Source: Microbacterium oxydans (GTDB lineage Bacteria; Actinomycetota; Actinomycetes; Actinomycetales; Microbacteriaceae). Taken from it: DNA of 64,000 bases. Of this stretch, positions 17,909 through 25,927 are shown piece after piece. The stretch is from contig NZ_FMIR01000019.1 in the NCBI RefSeq assembly GCF_900095745.1, forward strand, positions 667,830 to 731,829, in the 5' to 3' direction. Numbering within the stretch: the first letter of the stretch is position 1; each line of letters begins with the position of its first letter. A program made the position numbers and the translations under genes. The notes under the pieces were generated by a model that did no database searches, was not told where the DNA came from, and was given only the letters and a program-made list of their open reading frames with translations.

Positions 17909-18560
17909 GGCCATGACCGGTGAGGTGCGACGGGTCGCGCTGCCGCCGCGAACCGTCGACTCGCGACTGATCGTCGTGGCTCGGGCGAAGCGTGCCGTGG
18001 ACTACGACGCCGTGCTCGACGTGCTCGTCGACGCCGGCATCCGCAGTGTGGAGCTGACCCTGACCACACCGGGCACGTTCGAGCACTTCCCGCAGCTGCT
18101 CGCGCGGTTCGGGGAGGCGATCGACCTCGGCATCGGCACCGTGACGAACTCCGTCGACCTCGCACGGGCGATCGATGTGGGTGCGACGTACCTCGTGACC
18201 CCGATCACCTCGGCCTCGTTCGTCACCCAGGCAACGGACGCCGGTGTGCCGATCGTGCCCGGAGGACTCACCCCGACCGAGCTGTTCGCGTCGTGGTCGG
18301 CCGGGGCCTCGGCCGTGAAGATCTTCCCCGCGGGGCAGGTCGGTCCCGGCTACCTCAAGGACCTGCGCGGTCCCTTCCCCGATCTGGTCGCGGTCCCGTC
18401 CGGCGGCGTCGACCTCGCGGGCGCTTCGGCGTGGCTGCAGGCCGGCGCGGCGGCCGTCAGCGTGGGCGGTCCACTGCTCGGCGATGCCTTCTCGGGCGGC
18501 GATCCGAGCGCGCTGCGTGATCGGGCGACGGCGTTCGTCGAGGTCTGCGCACGCCCCTAG
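17898..18560 (+). CDS. eda: KDPG/KHG aldolase (Eda family), 220 aa
   Basis: This is a class I aldolase expected to split 2-keto-3-deoxy-6-phosphogluconate into pyruvate and glyceraldehyde 3-phosphate. The Schiff-base lysine lies in AVKIFPAG (Lys141) and the catalytic Glu in VELTLTTPG (Glu52); VARAKRA supplies the substrate Arg, and VPSGGVDL the phosphate-binding end. Two in-frame ATGs compete: 17898, overlapping the dehydratase by 11 bases, and 17913, just after its stop and behind GGTGAGG; the longer form is given. A KDG kinase is needed to make the substrate and is not in the window. It is convergent with the beta-galactosidase gene, only 3 nt away. Confidence 0.85.
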   Translation: MTGEAMTGEVRRVALPPRTVDSRLIVVARAKRAVDYDAVLDVLVDAGIRSVELTLTTPGTFEHFPQLLARFGEAIDLGIGTVTNSVDLARAIDVGATYLVTPITSASFVTQATDAGVPIVPGGLTPTELFASWSAGASAVKIFPAGQVGPGYLKDLRGPFPDLVAVPSGGVDLAGASAWLQAGAAAVSVGGPLLGDAFSGGDPSALRDRATAFVEVCARP

Positions 18561-18563
18561 GCA

Positions 18564-21500
18564 CTACGCAGACGCGGCGCCGGGCCTGAACGTCACCGCA
18601 TATCGGAACGTCGCCGGCAGCATCGCCTGCGCCGGGAGCACCCCCGGCCCGCACGACCCCGACCCCAGGCCGCCCTGTCCCGCGTCGAGGTTCAGCCACA
18701 CCCGGTCGGAAGGCTGCAGATCGTACGGATGCTGGGCGGCATCCAGATCTTCGGACCGCCACCGCCTCACGGTGAAGTCCACGTGCGGATGCGCGTCGAT
18801 GCGCAGCAGGCGCTCTCCGTCGCTCAGGCACAGCCAGCGTGCATCGATGCGGTTGCCGTTCTCCTGCGGCATCATGTACGGCGTCTGCATCTCGTCGATG
18901 CTGCGCTGCCAGTGACCGATCCGAGCCGCCTGCCTGCTGTCGGAATAGGCCTCGCCGGGTCCCGGTCCGTACCACTCGACATCGGCGAAGCCTGCGGGAA
19001 GAGCGAGGCGAAGGCCGAATCTCGGCAGCGGAATGTCCCAGTTGCCGAGGGGTTCGGCTTCGACCGCCAGAGAGACGGCTCCTTCCGCCGCCGTCCAACG
19101 CATCGTCGTGGCGTAGCCGAGATCACTGCCGTCGAAGCCGAGACGTCCGCGCACAGCGATCCCCTCTTCGGAGACCTCCACGGCGTGAACGACGTGTCGC
19201 GGGTGATCGAGCCCGATCTGTCGCCAGCGGGACTCGCGCGGCTCCCAGGAGAAATCCCGGTCGTTGTCGATGACCGCGCGCCAGGTGTCGAACGCCGGCG
19301 CCTCGATCTCGATGCCGGCGAGGGAGATCAGGTCACCGCTGCGACGGTCGAACAGCGCCTCGCCGAGAGCGATGCGATCCCCCACGTTTCGAGGGGACTC
19401 GCTCGACTCGACGGGTGCACCCGCTGCCGGGACCACTACGGACTGGCCCCACGCCACCTCGTGACCGGCATCGGCCCAGTCGGCGCTCGCGGCCAGGACG
19501 GCACGCACCGTCAGCACCAGTTCCGCGGTGCTGTCAGACCGAGCGGGAACGTCGAACGCGGGCACTTCGAGAGCACCGGACTCGCCCGCAGCGACGTGCC
19601 CCACGGCGAGGTCGCCCCCATCGACACGCACACCGTCACGGTGCAGTTCCCAGGAGAAGCGGAGGTGCGACAGGTCGCGGTGGTCGTACTTGTTGTGCAC
19701 GACCGTCTTTCCACGCACGAACGAGAACGCGACCGGCTGCAGCACCTTCTTCAACTCGTGCAGAGCCGGGCTGGGGGTGCCGTCGGGGAAGACGATGCCG
19801 TCGGCGATGAAGTTGCCGTCGTGACGCTCCTCACCGAAGTCGCCGCCGTAGGCGAAGTACTCCTCGCCATCCGCTCGGTGCGCACGCAGGCCGTGATCGA
19901 ACCACTCCCAGGTGAAACCGCCTGCCAGCCGGGGATACTGCTCGAAGATCTCCTGGTATTCGAAGAGACCGCCGGGTCCGTTGCCCATCGAGTGCACGTA
20001 CTCGCACAGGAGGAACGGCATGTTCCGGCGACGGGCATCCAGGTCCGCGTCGGGGAACGGCGCCTCTTGGCGCTGTCCGAGCAGGTTGAGCTCACGGTGC
20101 GTCGAATACATGCGGCTGTACACGTCGACGTACTCGCACGACCAGTCGCGTTCGTAGTGCAGAAGCCGTGACGGATCGCGCAGCTTGGCCCATCGGGCCA
20201 TCGCCCCGAGGTTCTGCCCCGTGCCGCACTCGTTGCCGAGCGACCACATGATGACGCTCGGGCTGTTCTTGTCGCGTTCGACGAGCCGCTGCATCCGATC
20301 GACCAGCGTCGCCTCCCAGCGCGGGTCCTCGGCGGGGTTGCCCGGCAGCTTGTGGAACCAGTCGACCGGGAAGAAGCCGTGGGTCTCGAGGTCGCATTCG
20401 TCCATGACCCACAGTCCGAGCTCATCGCAGAGCTCCAGGAACCGCGCCTGCGGAGGGTAGTGGCTGGTGCGCACGGCGTTCACGTTGAACTGCTTCATCA
20501 TGACGATGTCCGCGCGCATGCGCTCCTCGGAGATGACGCGGCCGGTGTCGGGATCGTAGTCGTGCCGGTTCGTGCCGCGCAGCAGGATCGGCACCCCGTT
20601 GACGCGCAGCTCTCCATCTGCGACCTCCACGCGACGGAAACCGATACGCAACGCGATCGCCTCCCCCTCGGACACGAGTTCGCCCGCATACAGCCGCGGC
20701 AGCTCCGCCGACCAGGGGTCGACCGGGATCCGAGCGACCTCTCCGGCCGCGATGTCGATGCCGAGCTCCGGCACTCGCACGCGCGCCGGAGCGCCGCCCG
20801 CCACGACGGCGTCCACGCGGAGCTGTCCCTCGCCCGTCGCCGCCTCGTAGTCGGCGTGCACGAAGTGATCCTCGATCGCGCCCACCGGGCGTCCGAGCAG
20901 GGTGACGCTGCGGAAGATCCCGGACAGCCACCACATGTCCTGATCCTCGAGGTAGCTGCCGCTGGACCACTGGTGCACCCGGACGGCGAGGACGTTCTCC
21001 GCGCCGCGTCGGAGGAGCGCCGTCACGTCGAACTCGTTACGCAGGCGGCTGCCGGCGGCGATGCCGACCTGTTCGCCGTTGAGCCAGATCGTTCCCAGCG
21101 AGTCGATGCCGTCGAAGCGCAACAGCACCCGCTCCACGTCCCAGTCCGCAGGAACGGTGAAGGTGCGGCGATAGTCGCCGGTGGGGTTCTCGCGCGGCAC
21201 GTACGGCGGGTCGACCGGGAACGGATAGACGCGGTTCGTATAGATCGGGGAGCCGAAGCCGTTCAACTGCCAATGTGCCGGAACGGCCAGCGTGCTCCAT
21301 CCCTCAGCCGATGTCTGCGCGTCGAGGGCATCGCCGAGGAAGTCGACCGGCGCGTCGCCGCCGGGCGAGAACCGGAAGTCCCAGACGCCGTCGAGGCTCA
21401 GCTCCGGGGCATCAGACCGGGCGTGCGCCCGCGGCGGCAGCACGTTCCGAGACGGGGACAGTTCTTCCCAGTACTCGAGCGGTCGGTCCATCGACACGAG

Positions 21501-21581
21501 GGCATGGGTGATCCCGCGCTCGCGGTCTTCTGCGGCCAGATCACAGGCGATCCGGTCATTCATCGCGCTGAGGTTGTTCAC
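18564..21581 (-). CDS. lacZ: Beta-galactosidase, GH2 (LacZ type), 1005 aa
   Basis: This is a full-length LacZ-type enzyme that hydrolyses terminal beta-galactosides. The domains in order are a sugar-binding jelly roll (WQLNGFGSPIYTN, GDYRRTFTVP), an immunoglobulin-like domain, a TIM barrel with acid/base Glu in MWSLGNECGTG and nucleophile Glu in LLCEYVHSMGNG, and the C-terminal beta-sandwich (WYGPGPGEAYSDS, YMMPQENGNR). No signal peptide is seen, so it acts on imported galactosides. GTG 21581 is the preferred start: it overlaps the permease stop (GTGA) and has GGAGGAG seven bases upstream; ATG 21563 is a slightly shorter alternative. It is last in the operon behind an ABC importer. Confidence 0.9.
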   Translation of the reverse strand: MNNLSAMNDRIACDLAAEDRERGITHALVSMDRPLEYWEELSPSRNVLPPRAHARSDAPELSLDGVWDFRFSPGGDAPVDFLGDALDAQTSAEGWSTLAVPAHWQLNGFGSPIYTNRVYPFPVDPPYVPRENPTGDYRRTFTVPADWDVERVLLRFDGIDSLGTIWLNGEQVGIAAGSRLRNEFDVTALLRRGAENVLAVRVHQWSSGSYLEDQDMWWLSGIFRSVTLLGRPVGAIEDHFVHADYEAATGEGQLRVDAVVAGGAPARVRVPELGIDIAAGEVARIPVDPWSAELPRLYAGELVSEGEAIALRIGFRRVEVADGELRVNGVPILLRGTNRHDYDPDTGRVISEERMRADIVMMKQFNVNAVRTSHYPPQARFLELCDELGLWVMDECDLETHGFFPVDWFHKLPGNPAEDPRWEATLVDRMQRLVERDKNSPSVIMWSLGNECGTGQNLGAMARWAKLRDPSRLLHYERDWSCEYVDVYSRMYSTHRELNLLGQRQEAPFPDADLDARRRNMPFLLCEYVHSMGNGPGGLFEYQEIFEQYPRLAGGFTWEWFDHGLRAHRADGEEYFAYGGDFGEERHDGNFIADGIVFPDGTPSPALHELKKVLQPVAFSFVRGKTVVHNKYDHRDLSHLRFSWELHRDGVRVDGGDLAVGHVAAGESGALEVPAFDVPARSDSTAELVLTVRAVLAASADWADAGHEVAWGQSVVVPAAGAPVESSESPRNVGDRIALGEALFDRRSGDLISLAGIEIEAPAFDTWRAVIDNDRDFSWEPRESRWRQIGLDHPRHVVHAVEVSEEGIAVRGRLGFDGSDLGYATTMRWTAAEGAVSLAVEAEPLGNWDIPLPRFGLRLALPAGFADVEWYGPGPGEAYSDSRQAARIGHWQRSIDEMQTPYMMPQENGNRIDARWLCLSDGERLLRIDAHPHVDFTVRRWRSEDLDAAQHPYDLQPSDRVWLNLDAGQGGLGSGSCGPGVLPAQAMLPATFRYAVTFRPGAASA

Positions 21582-22507
21582 TCTTTGACTCCTCCGGTCG
21601 TGAGGCCCGATGTCCAGTACTTCTGCAGGTAGAGGAACACGATCACGAGCGGCACGATCGACACGAGCGAGCCCGTGATGACGGTCGAGAACTGTGCGGA
21701 TGCTCCGCCGCCCGCCTCGCTGGCCGCTTGCAGTTGCGCGAGACCCAGAGTGAGCGGGAAGAGGTCCGGGTCGGTGAGCATGATCAGCGGGAGGAAGTAG
21801 TTGTTCCAGGTGTGCACGATCGCGAACAGCAGCACTGTCACGATGCCGGGCGTCATGATCCGCAGTGCGACCTGCCAGAAGATCCGGAACTCGCTCGCAC
21901 CGTCCAGCCGGCCCGCCTCCAGAAGGGTGTCGGGGATGGCTTCCTCCGCGTAGACACGCATGAGGTACACGCCGAACGGGCTCACCAGCGAGGGCAGGAT
22001 GATGGCCCAGATCGTGTTCGTCAGCCCTGCTCCGGCGAAGAGCAGGTAGGTCGGGATGGCGAGCGCGGTGGTCGGGATCATGATCGCGCCGAGCACGACG
22101 GCGAACAGGAACTTCTTGCCAGGGAAGTCGTACTTCGCGAACGCATATCCGGCGGCGGCCGACAGCAGAGCCGATCCGACACCGGCCACGAGCGCATAGA
22201 GCACCGTGTTGCCGATCCACTGGACGAAGACGCCGTCGCGGGTCGTGAACAGGGTGGTGAGGTTGTCGATGAGGTGGTTCTCGCCCGCGAACCACAGGCC
22301 GAAGCTGGAGAACAGCGACGAGTTGTCCTTCGTCGAGGCGACGATGAGCCAGAACAGCGGAAGCAGGAAGTAGCCGGCCGACACCCAGAGGACGATGGTG
22401 AGGATGCTGCTGCGCTTCTCCCCCGGGACGCGGGACTTCGGGCGGCGGCGGGGTGCGGAACTCGTGACGACGGCACGAGTGGCGTGCGTCTCGACGGTGG
22501 CGGTCAT
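21578..22507 (-). CDS. ABC sugar transporter permease (MalG type), 309 aa
   Basis: This is a membrane permease with six predicted spans starting at ILTIVLWVSAGYFLLPLFWLIV. The EAA loop reads EAGRLDGASEFRIFWQVALRIMTP, and the C-terminal LYLQKYWTSGLTTGGVK is characteristic of MalG-type partners. It overlaps the upstream permease by four bases (ATGA) and the downstream lacZ by four bases (GTGA). Together with the neighbouring permease and binding protein it should import a beta-galactoside such as lactose or a galacto-oligosaccharide. No ATPase gene is present. Confidence 0.9.
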   Translation of the reverse strand: MTATVETHATRAVVTSSAPRRRPKSRVPGEKRSSILTIVLWVSAGYFLLPLFWLIVASTKDNSSLFSSFGLWFAGENHLIDNLTTLFTTRDGVFVQWIGNTVLYALVAGVGSALLSAAAGYAFAKYDFPGKKFLFAVVLGAIMIPTTALAIPTYLLFAGAGLTNTIWAIILPSLVSPFGVYLMRVYAEEAIPDTLLEAGRLDGASEFRIFWQVALRIMTPGIVTVLLFAIVHTWNNYFLPLIMLTDPDLFPLTLGLAQLQAASEAGGGASAQFSTVITGSLVSIVPLVIVFLYLQKYWTSGLTTGGVKE

Positions 22508-23421
22508 GCGCGCGCTCCCTTCTCCCGACGCGCAGCCGAGAGCTGGAACACGTACGAGACGATCATGATGATGAAACCGAGCAGGAACGCGATCGCTGCC
22601 GCGTAGTTCATGTCCTGGTTCGTGAAGGCCAGGTTGTAGGCGTAGAGGTTCGGCGAGAACGACGAGCCGATCGCATTCGGGGCGATTTCGTACAGCAGCT
22701 TCGGTTCGCTGAACAGCTGGAACGCTCCGATGACGGAGAAGATCGTGCACAGCACGATCGAGTTGCGGATCGCGGGGATCTTGATGCTCCAGGCGATCCG
22801 GAACTGACCGGCCCCGTCGATGCGGGCCGCTTCGTACTGCTCGGTCGGGATGGCGCGCATCGCCGAATACATGATCACCATGTTGTAGCCCACGAACTGC
22901 CAGGTGACGATGTTGATGATCGAGCCGAGGATGTTGTCCGAGGAGAGCAGCTCGGGAGAGCCGAGCCCGATGGCCCTCATGAACTGTGCGATCGGCCCGA
23001 AGTTGTCGCCGTACAGGTAGCCCCACATGAGGGTCGCCACGACACCGGGGACGGCGTATGGGACGAAGATGGCGAGCCGGGCGAACTTGCCGCCCCGCAC
23101 CCGCGCGCTGTCCAGCGCCAGCGCGAAGAACAACGCAAGCCCCAGCATGATCGGCACCTGGATGAGCAGGAACACGAACATGCGCATCACGCTGACGAGG
23201 AATCTCTCGTCGCCGAGCGCGCGGACGTAGTTGTCGAACCAGACGAACGAATCGCCGCCGACGAGCTGCACCTTGAACAGGCTCAGATAGCCCGCATAGA
23301 GCAGCGGCAGCAACAACATCGTCGCGAAGAGGATCATGAACGGGGCGATGAAGAGGTACGCCGCGGTGTTCTTGCGGCGCTTGTCACTCCAGCGCTTGCG
23401 TCCGAGAGCCGTGGTGCTCAT
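22504..23421 (-). CDS. ABC sugar transporter permease (MalF/UgpA type), 305 aa
   Basis: This is the partner permease. The first span begins AAYLFIAPFMILFATMLLLP and the EAA loop reads EAARIDGAGQFRIAWSIKIPAIRN. ATG 23421 starts MSTTALGRKRW with GAAAGG upstream; an in-frame upstream extension would read through the hairpin at 23458-23486. The 72-nt gap to the binding-protein gene contains that hairpin, the same arrangement as in the rhamnoside operon. The galactoside substrate is inferred from lacZ. Confidence 0.88.
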   Translation of the reverse strand: MSTTALGRKRWSDKRRKNTAAYLFIAPFMILFATMLLLPLLYAGYLSLFKVQLVGGDSFVWFDNYVRALGDERFLVSVMRMFVFLLIQVPIMLGLALFFALALDSARVRGGKFARLAIFVPYAVPGVVATLMWGYLYGDNFGPIAQFMRAIGLGSPELLSSDNILGSIINIVTWQFVGYNMVIMYSAMRAIPTEQYEAARIDGAGQFRIAWSIKIPAIRNSIVLCTIFSVIGAFQLFSEPKLLYEIAPNAIGSSFSPNLYAYNLAFTNQDMNYAAAIAFLLGFIIMIVSYVFQLSAARREKGARA

Positions 23422-23457
23422 CGACGGGGCCTTTCTGATTCGGTGCGATGGTTCTGC

Positions 23458-23486
23458 GGGGGCGGATCCCGATGGGCTCCGCCCCC
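23458..23486 (-). terminator. Intercistronic stem-loop behind the binding-protein gene
   Basis: GGGGGCGGA and TCCGCCCCC form a perfect 9-bp stem with an 11-nt loop, starting 7 nt behind the binding-protein stop. There is no T-run. The position mirrors the hairpin at 7796-7827, so partial attenuation or transcript stabilisation is inferred. Confidence 0.65.
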
Positions 23487-23493
23487 ACACGTG

Positions 23494-24852
23494 CTACGGG
23501 GTGACGACGATGAAGCCCTGGGCCTCGCCGTAGCTGACGAGCTCGTCCTTCCAGTCCGCCAGAGCGGCGAAGAGGTCTTTCTTCTCCGTGATGGCGGCGC
23601 CCAGCGTCTCCTTGAAGCTGCTGCTGGCGAAGTCGTTGTACGGCAGCCACTGCCAGTCGCTGTCGACGGTCTGAGCGATGTCGGCGAACACGCCGTTCAC
23701 CTTCTGCCCGGCGTAGAACTCCATCTCCTGGTCGCGCACCTCCGGCGAGTCGAGGGTCTCGATCCGCGACGGGAAGATGAACTGCTCGGTGGCGAGTGTC
23801 TGCGTCGCTTCGGCATCGGTCGCCAGGAACTTGACGAACTCGGCGGCGACGATCTTGGCGTCGGAGTCGGCCGTCACCGTGATGGCCGATCCGCCCTGGT
23901 TGCCGGAGGCGGGCTCCGACGCATCCCACTGCGGCATCTCGGTGGCCTGCCACAGACCACTCGTGTCCGCGGCGGTGCCCTGCAGGAACACGGGGCCCCA
24001 CGCGGCGGCGAGCCAGCTCGCATACTTGCCGCTGGAGATGCTCTGGTACCAGTTGTCGTCCAGCTGCGGTGCGGTGTCGACGAGGTCGGCCTGGATCAGG
24101 TCGTTCCAGTAGCCGATCACCTCGGTGACCTCGTCGGAGTCCAGGTCGATCGTGACCGTCTTGTCGCCGTCATACCCGAACGGACGAGCGCCGGCCTGCC
24201 ACAGCAGGGCGAGGATCGGCGAGAAGCTGTTGCCGGGGAGGTCGGAGATGTACGAGCCCGTCTTCTCCTTGATGGCGGCGGCGGCCTCTGCGTACTCATC
24301 CCAGGTGGTGGGAGCTTCGACGCCGGCGGCTTCGAAGATGTCGGTGCGGTACAGCTGACCGGTCGGGCCGAGGTCCTGCGGCAGACCCCAGACGGCGTCG
24401 TCCGTGCCGACCATGGCCCACGCGCTGTCCACGAACTGGTCCGACAGCTCACCGGCGCCGTAGGGCGCGAGGTTCTCGAGGCTTTCCGTGATCGTGAACG
24501 ACGGCAGGAACGAGTACTCGATCTGCACCGCGTCGGGCACATCGCCGGACTTCACCGCGGCGCGCAGCTTCTGGTACTGCGCCGTGGCACCGCCCTGGTT
24601 CGACAGCTTGACCGTGATCTCCGGGTACTTGGCCTCGAACAGGTCGATCTGGTTCTGGATGTCGGGCACCCAGGACCAGAAGTCGATCGTGGTCGGCGTG
24701 CTCATCGCCTTGTCGATCTCCGCCTGGGAGACCGTCTCCGCCGATCCACTGCTGCCGGGGGCTGCGGGGGTTCCGCAGGCGCTGAGCATGACGGCTGTCG
24801 CGGCGACGACGGCACCCGCCACGACCCTGCGGCGACGCTGCACTCTGGTCAT
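23494..24852 (-). CDS. ABC transporter sugar-binding lipoprotein, 452 aa
   Basis: This is an extracellular solute-binding protein for carbohydrate uptake. A twin-basic N-terminus, hydrophobic stretch and lipobox MLSAC with Cys26 mark it as a lipoprotein. Mature-domain features include TIDFWSWVPDIQNQI, LFEAKYPEITVKL and DAVQIEYSFLPSF, typical of the COG1653 group. It is the first gene of the lacZ operon; the block at 25032-25045 lies about 180 nt upstream at the end of the GntR gene. Ligand inferred as a galactoside. Confidence 0.9.
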   Translation of the reverse strand: MTRVQRRRRVVAGAVVAATAVMLSACGTPAAPGSSGSAETVSQAEIDKAMSTPTTIDFWSWVPDIQNQIDLFEAKYPEITVKLSNQGGATAQYQKLRAAVKSGDVPDAVQIEYSFLPSFTITESLENLAPYGAGELSDQFVDSAWAMVGTDDAVWGLPQDLGPTGQLYRTDIFEAAGVEAPTTWDEYAEAAAAIKEKTGSYISDLPGNSFSPILALLWQAGARPFGYDGDKTVTIDLDSDEVTEVIGYWNDLIQADLVDTAPQLDDNWYQSISSGKYASWLAAAWGPVFLQGTAADTSGLWQATEMPQWDASEPASGNQGGSAITVTADSDAKIVAAEFVKFLATDAEATQTLATEQFIFPSRIETLDSPEVRDQEMEFYAGQKVNGVFADIAQTVDSDWQWLPYNDFASSSFKETLGAAITEKKDLFAALADWKDELVSYGEAQGFIVVTP

Positions 24853-25031
24853 TTCTGTCCTCCTCGTTGGGGGCCGGTCTCCTCGGGCGCGCCGATCGGC
24901 GGCCGGGGATCCGGCGGTGGGGCAAACGCAACCGTCAACTCGGCGAGGACGACCGGGAAAGACGACTCAGTCGATCTCGGCACCTACGACGACGGTGACG
25001 CTCTGAGCACGTTATCACAGCAAATCGAGAG

Positions 25032-25045
25032 AACGTATGCTTTTT
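25032..25045. promoter_or_regulatory. Probable GntR operator upstream of the lacZ/ABC operon
   Basis: AACGTATGCTTTTT at this position is matched on the opposite strand by a copy at 25840-25853 (AACGTATGCCTTTT when read in the same sense), with 13 of 14 positions identical. It sits just behind the GntR gene and roughly 180 nt before the binding-protein start. A GATAAC box near 25012-25017 on the minus strand could be the -10. Confidence 0.5.
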
Positions 25046-25048
25046 GAA

Positions 25049-25810
25049 TCAGCGGGATTCTTCCGGCAGATTTCCGCGCTCGGCAGCGACGGACAAGATG
25101 TCGATCTCGTCGAGGGCGGCCACGAGGATCGAGCGCATGATTCCGTATGCGGCATCAGGGTCGCGCCGCTGGATCGCGCCGGCGACGTCGACATGCAGCT
25201 GCAGCGCGACATCCGCCGGTCGATCCGGCACCAGGCCATGCTCAGTGCGACTGACGAGCACCTGCCCGATGAGTCCGTCGAGCCGGGAGAACATCGCATT
25301 GCCCGACAGGCGAAGAATGAGCGCATGGAACTGCACGTCGAGTTCCAGGAACCGATCGTCGTCGCCCTGCTCACCCGCGGCCCACAGCTCGCCGGACAGG
25401 GCGATCAGCGCACTGACCTCCTTCGCCGTGGCTCGCGTCGCCGCCAGCCGAGCGGCCTCCGGCTCGATGGCAGCACGCAGCTCCACCATCGCCGACAGCT
25501 GCTCCGCGCGATCCGGCGAGTCGAGGCGCCACCGGATGACCTGTGGGTCGTAGAGGTTCCATTCGGACTCCGGCAGCACGACCACGCCGATCCTGCGGCG
25601 GGACACGACCAGGCGCATCGACTCCAGCACGCGTACCGTCTCTCGCGCCACCGATCGGGAGATCCCGCAGCGCTCTTCGATCTCCTCGAGAGTGAGGCTC
25701 GACCCGGCGGCGAGCTCTCCCGCGCAGATCGCGAGACCCAGCTCGTCGAGAGCACGGGAATGCAGGCCCGCCAGCGAAACGAGCGGGGTGTCCTGAGGCT
25801 TCAGCGTCAT
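25049..25810 (-). CDS. GntR-family transcriptional regulator, FadR/FCD subfamily, 253 aa
   Basis: This regulator has an N-terminal winged helix (LTLEEIEERCGISRSVARETVRVLESMRLV) and a C-terminal FCD ligand-binding domain with ELRAAIEPEAARLAA, LDVQFHALI and an HVDV segment that would supply metal-binding histidines. The family commonly controls sugar-acid catabolism; the galactonate regulator DgoR belongs to it. It lies between the beta-galactosidase operon and dgoD, with matching sequence blocks on either side, so it is inferred to respond to galactonate or its dehydration product and to regulate itself, dgoDA and the lacZ operon. Confidence 0.85.
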   Translation of the reverse strand: MTLKPQDTPLVSLAGLHSRALDELGLAICAGELAAGSSLTLEEIEERCGISRSVARETVRVLESMRLVVSRRRIGVVVLPESEWNLYDPQVIRWRLDSPDRAEQLSAMVELRAAIEPEAARLAATRATAKEVSALIALSGELWAAGEQGDDDRFLELDVQFHALILRLSGNAMFSRLDGLIGQVLVSRTEHGLVPDRPADVALQLHVDVAGAIQRRDPDAAYGIMRSILVAALDEIDILSVAAERGNLPEESR

Positions 25811-25839
25811 TCTTGTAAGTTACCAGCCACCACGACATC

Positions 25840-25858
25840 AAAAGGCATACGTTATAGT
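25840..25858 (+). promoter_or_regulatory. Operator copy overlapping the dgoD promoter
   Basis: AAAAGGCATACGTT (25840-25853) is the inverted copy of the block at 25032-25045. It is immediately followed by TATAGT (25853-25858), a good -10 for dgoD, so a regulator bound here would cover the promoter. The GntR gene starts 30 nt to the left on the other strand. Confidence 0.5.
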
Positions 25859-25927
25859 GCATCTGAGAAGAAAACTTCCGATCGACGTGTCCGTCGATCG
25901 GTTCCGCCGAAACCGATGGGGTTCCCT

